Shown here: one piece after another, positions 5,252 to 6,308 of the stretch
How positions within the stretch are numbered: the stretch's first letter is position 1
Layout of the letters: each line of letters begins with the position of its first letter
Assembly: GCF_051278035.1 (NCBI RefSeq)
Contig: NZ_JBNMNU010000218.1
Location: 1-6,308, forward strand
Direction: 5' to 3'
Source: Clostridium_AD sp051278035
GTDB taxonomy: Bacteria; Bacillota; Clostridia; Clostridiales; Clostridiaceae
Length of the DNA: 6,308 bases
The notes under the pieces: generated by a model
Databases searched by the model: none
What the model was told of the DNA's origin: nothing
What the model saw: the letters and a program-made list of their open reading frames with translations, nothing else
Program-made: the position numbers and the translations under genes

Positions 5252-6247
5252 ATGAAAACTTCATATAATGAAAGAATAAATAGAGTAAAACCAGTAATTG
5301 TAGTTAGTAGTTGTTTAGGATTTGAAAAATGTAGATATGATGGTCAGATGGATAGTTGCAATTTGGTAGAAAATTTAAAGGGGTTTGTGGAAATTATAAA
5401 TGTATGCCCAGAGGTTCAAATAGGACTAAAAACACCAAGGGAAGCTATAAGACTTATAAAAGCTAGTGAAGATACTCCTGTAAAACTTATACAACATAAA
5501 AGTGAAAGGGAATTAGGGCGTGAAATGACTGAATTCGGAGAAGAATTTCTTTTGAATCTCCCAAAAGTGGATGGGTTTATCCTAAAGAGTAGATCCCCTT
5601 CTTGTGGAATAAAAGATGTTAAAATTTATAAGGGCACAGAAAAGGGGTCTACTTCAGTTAAGGGGAGTGGATTGTTTGGTGAGAGCGTTCTTTTAAAGTT
5701 TCCGAATTTGCCTGTGGAAGACGAGGGTAGGGTTAGAAACTATAATATCAGGCAGCATTTTTTAACAAAACTATATATTATGAAGAATTTTAGAGTGATA
5801 AAAGAAACTAGATATATAGAAGATTTGGTGGAATTTCATAGTACAAACAAGCTTCTTTTTATGGCTTACAATCAAAAGCAATTGAAAATACTTGGCCAAA
5901 TATTAGGAAATAATGGTGAATTAAGTGTGAAAGACGTTTATGCGGAATATGAAAAAAATCTTATACTAGCACTAAATAAGTTACCAAGATATACTTCTAA
6001 TATAAATGTACTTACAAGGTCTATGGGATATTTTTCAGATAAGCTAACACATAGGGAGAAAGAATTTATTTTAGATGCAATAGAACAGTATAGAGGGAGT
6101 AAAGTTCCGTTTAGTGTACCACTTTATGTTATAAAATCAAATGCGGTACGTTTTGAAGAAAAAAATCTTATAAATCAAACTTTTTTTGAACCTTACCCAT
6201 CCGTATTAGATAATGTTACTGATTCTGGAAAGGGAGTTAATAAATAA
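5252..6247 (+). CDS. DUF523 and DUF1722 (YbgA-type) two-domain protein
   Basis: A 331-residue cytoplasmic protein made of an N-terminal DUF523 domain (about 14-160) and a C-terminal DUF1722 domain (about 195-315). DUF523 begins with PVIVVSSCLGFEKCRYDG (14-31), followed by VCPEVQIGLKTPREAIRL (51-68) and FILKSRSPSCGIKDVKIY (109-126). Cys21, Cys52 and Cys118 match the three conserved cysteines of this family; in the DUF523 thiouracil desulfidase TudS three cysteines hold a sulfide-carrying 4Fe cluster, so a similar cluster is likely here. Cys27 and Cys36 are extra. DUF1722 is shown by LVEFHSTNKLLFMAYNQKQ (192-210), the KLPRY (243-247) and the P-S-VPLYVIK region (286-295). The same two-domain order occurs in E. 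coli YbgA-like proteins, with ybgA next to the photolyase gene phr. The actual substrate is unknown; desulfuration of a thiolated base is a possibility from the family, not shown here. It lies divergent from aat; no clear promoter was found in 5115-5236. Confidence 0.9.
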   Translation: MKTSYNERINRVKPVIVVSSCLGFEKCRYDGQMDSCNLVENLKGFVEIINVCPEVQIGLKTPREAIRLIKASEDTPVKLIQHKSERELGREMTEFGEEFLLNLPKVDGFILKSRSPSCGIKDVKIYKGTEKGSTSVKGSGLFGESVLLKFPNLPVEDEGRVRNYNIRQHFLTKLYIMKNFRVIKETRYIEDLVEFHSTNKLLFMAYNQKQLKILGQILGNNGELSVKDVYAEYEKNLILALNKLPRYTSNINVLTRSMGYFSDKLTHREKEFILDAIEQYRGSKVPFSVPLYVIKSNAVRFEEKNLINQTFFEPYPSVLDNVTDSGKGVNK

Positions 6248-6308
6248 ACACATAATATTTTATTAATTATATGAATGAATAAATAATCCTCTAATTGGAC
6301 ATAATTCC
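6248..6308. other. AT-rich 3' flank with no supported feature
   Basis: The last 61 bases contain no open frame or complete hairpin. A possible left arm (AATCCTCTAATTGG, near 6286-6299) could pair with sequence beyond the window, which would make a terminator of the DUF523-DUF1722 gene, but the other arm is not visible. Confidence 0.3.

Noticed and set aside
6286..6308. Terminator at the window end
   Set aside because: Only a possible left arm is visible; the right arm would lie beyond the window.

Overview
The window is AT-rich, with strong AGGAGG-type ribosome binding sites, tightly spaced genes and a spore photoproduct lyase of the clostridial kind. This points to an endospore-forming member of the Clostridia (Firmicutes). 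The genus cannot be fixed from sequence reading alone. No rRNA, tRNA, CRISPR array, transposase or phage gene was seen.

Layout. (1) Positions 2-2839 look like one plus-strand operon: the 3' part of a RelA/SpoT-type nucleotide pyrophosphokinase gene (its start lies before the window), a polytopic DUF4153 membrane protein whose ATG overlaps the RelA/SpoT stop by 4 nt, and a LURP-one-related (tubby-like fold) protein 22 nt later. (2) Positions 2855-3153 hold a small basic protein of 77 residues with its own promoter-like sequence; its C-terminal half resembles Rho-N/SAP-type helical domains. (3) Positions 3222-4232 encode a radical-SAM spore photoproduct lyase (splB), preceded by an AT-rich leader bounded by a perfect 9-bp inverted repeat. 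(4) A strong hairpin at 4321-4346 separates splB from the convergent gene aat (leucyl/phenylalanyl-tRNA--protein transferase, minus strand, 4366-5034) and probably terminates both. (5) A divergent intergenic region (5035-5251) carries the aat promoter on the minus strand and leads into a plus-strand DUF523-DUF1722 protein (5252-6247).

How the genes may work together. The first three genes probably form a functional unit in which a (p)ppGpp-synthetase-like enzyme is translationally coupled to a membrane protein with a large soluble tail; the role is unknown. The right half groups three stress-related genes: splB repairs UV lesions in spore DNA, aat tags proteins for N-degron proteolysis, and the DUF523-DUF1722 protein has the cysteine pattern of the TudS-type iron-sulfur desulfidase family plus the YbgA domain, which in E. 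coli is encoded next to photolyase. The placement of a YbgA-type protein near a different photoproduct repair enzyme is suggestive but not proof of a shared pathway.

Most of the window consists of recognisable families. The less ordinary points are the RelA/SpoT-DUF4153-LURP-one cluster, the serine at the expected hydrogen-donor cysteine position of SplB, the splB/DUF1722 neighbourhood and the small Rho-N/SAP-like protein.
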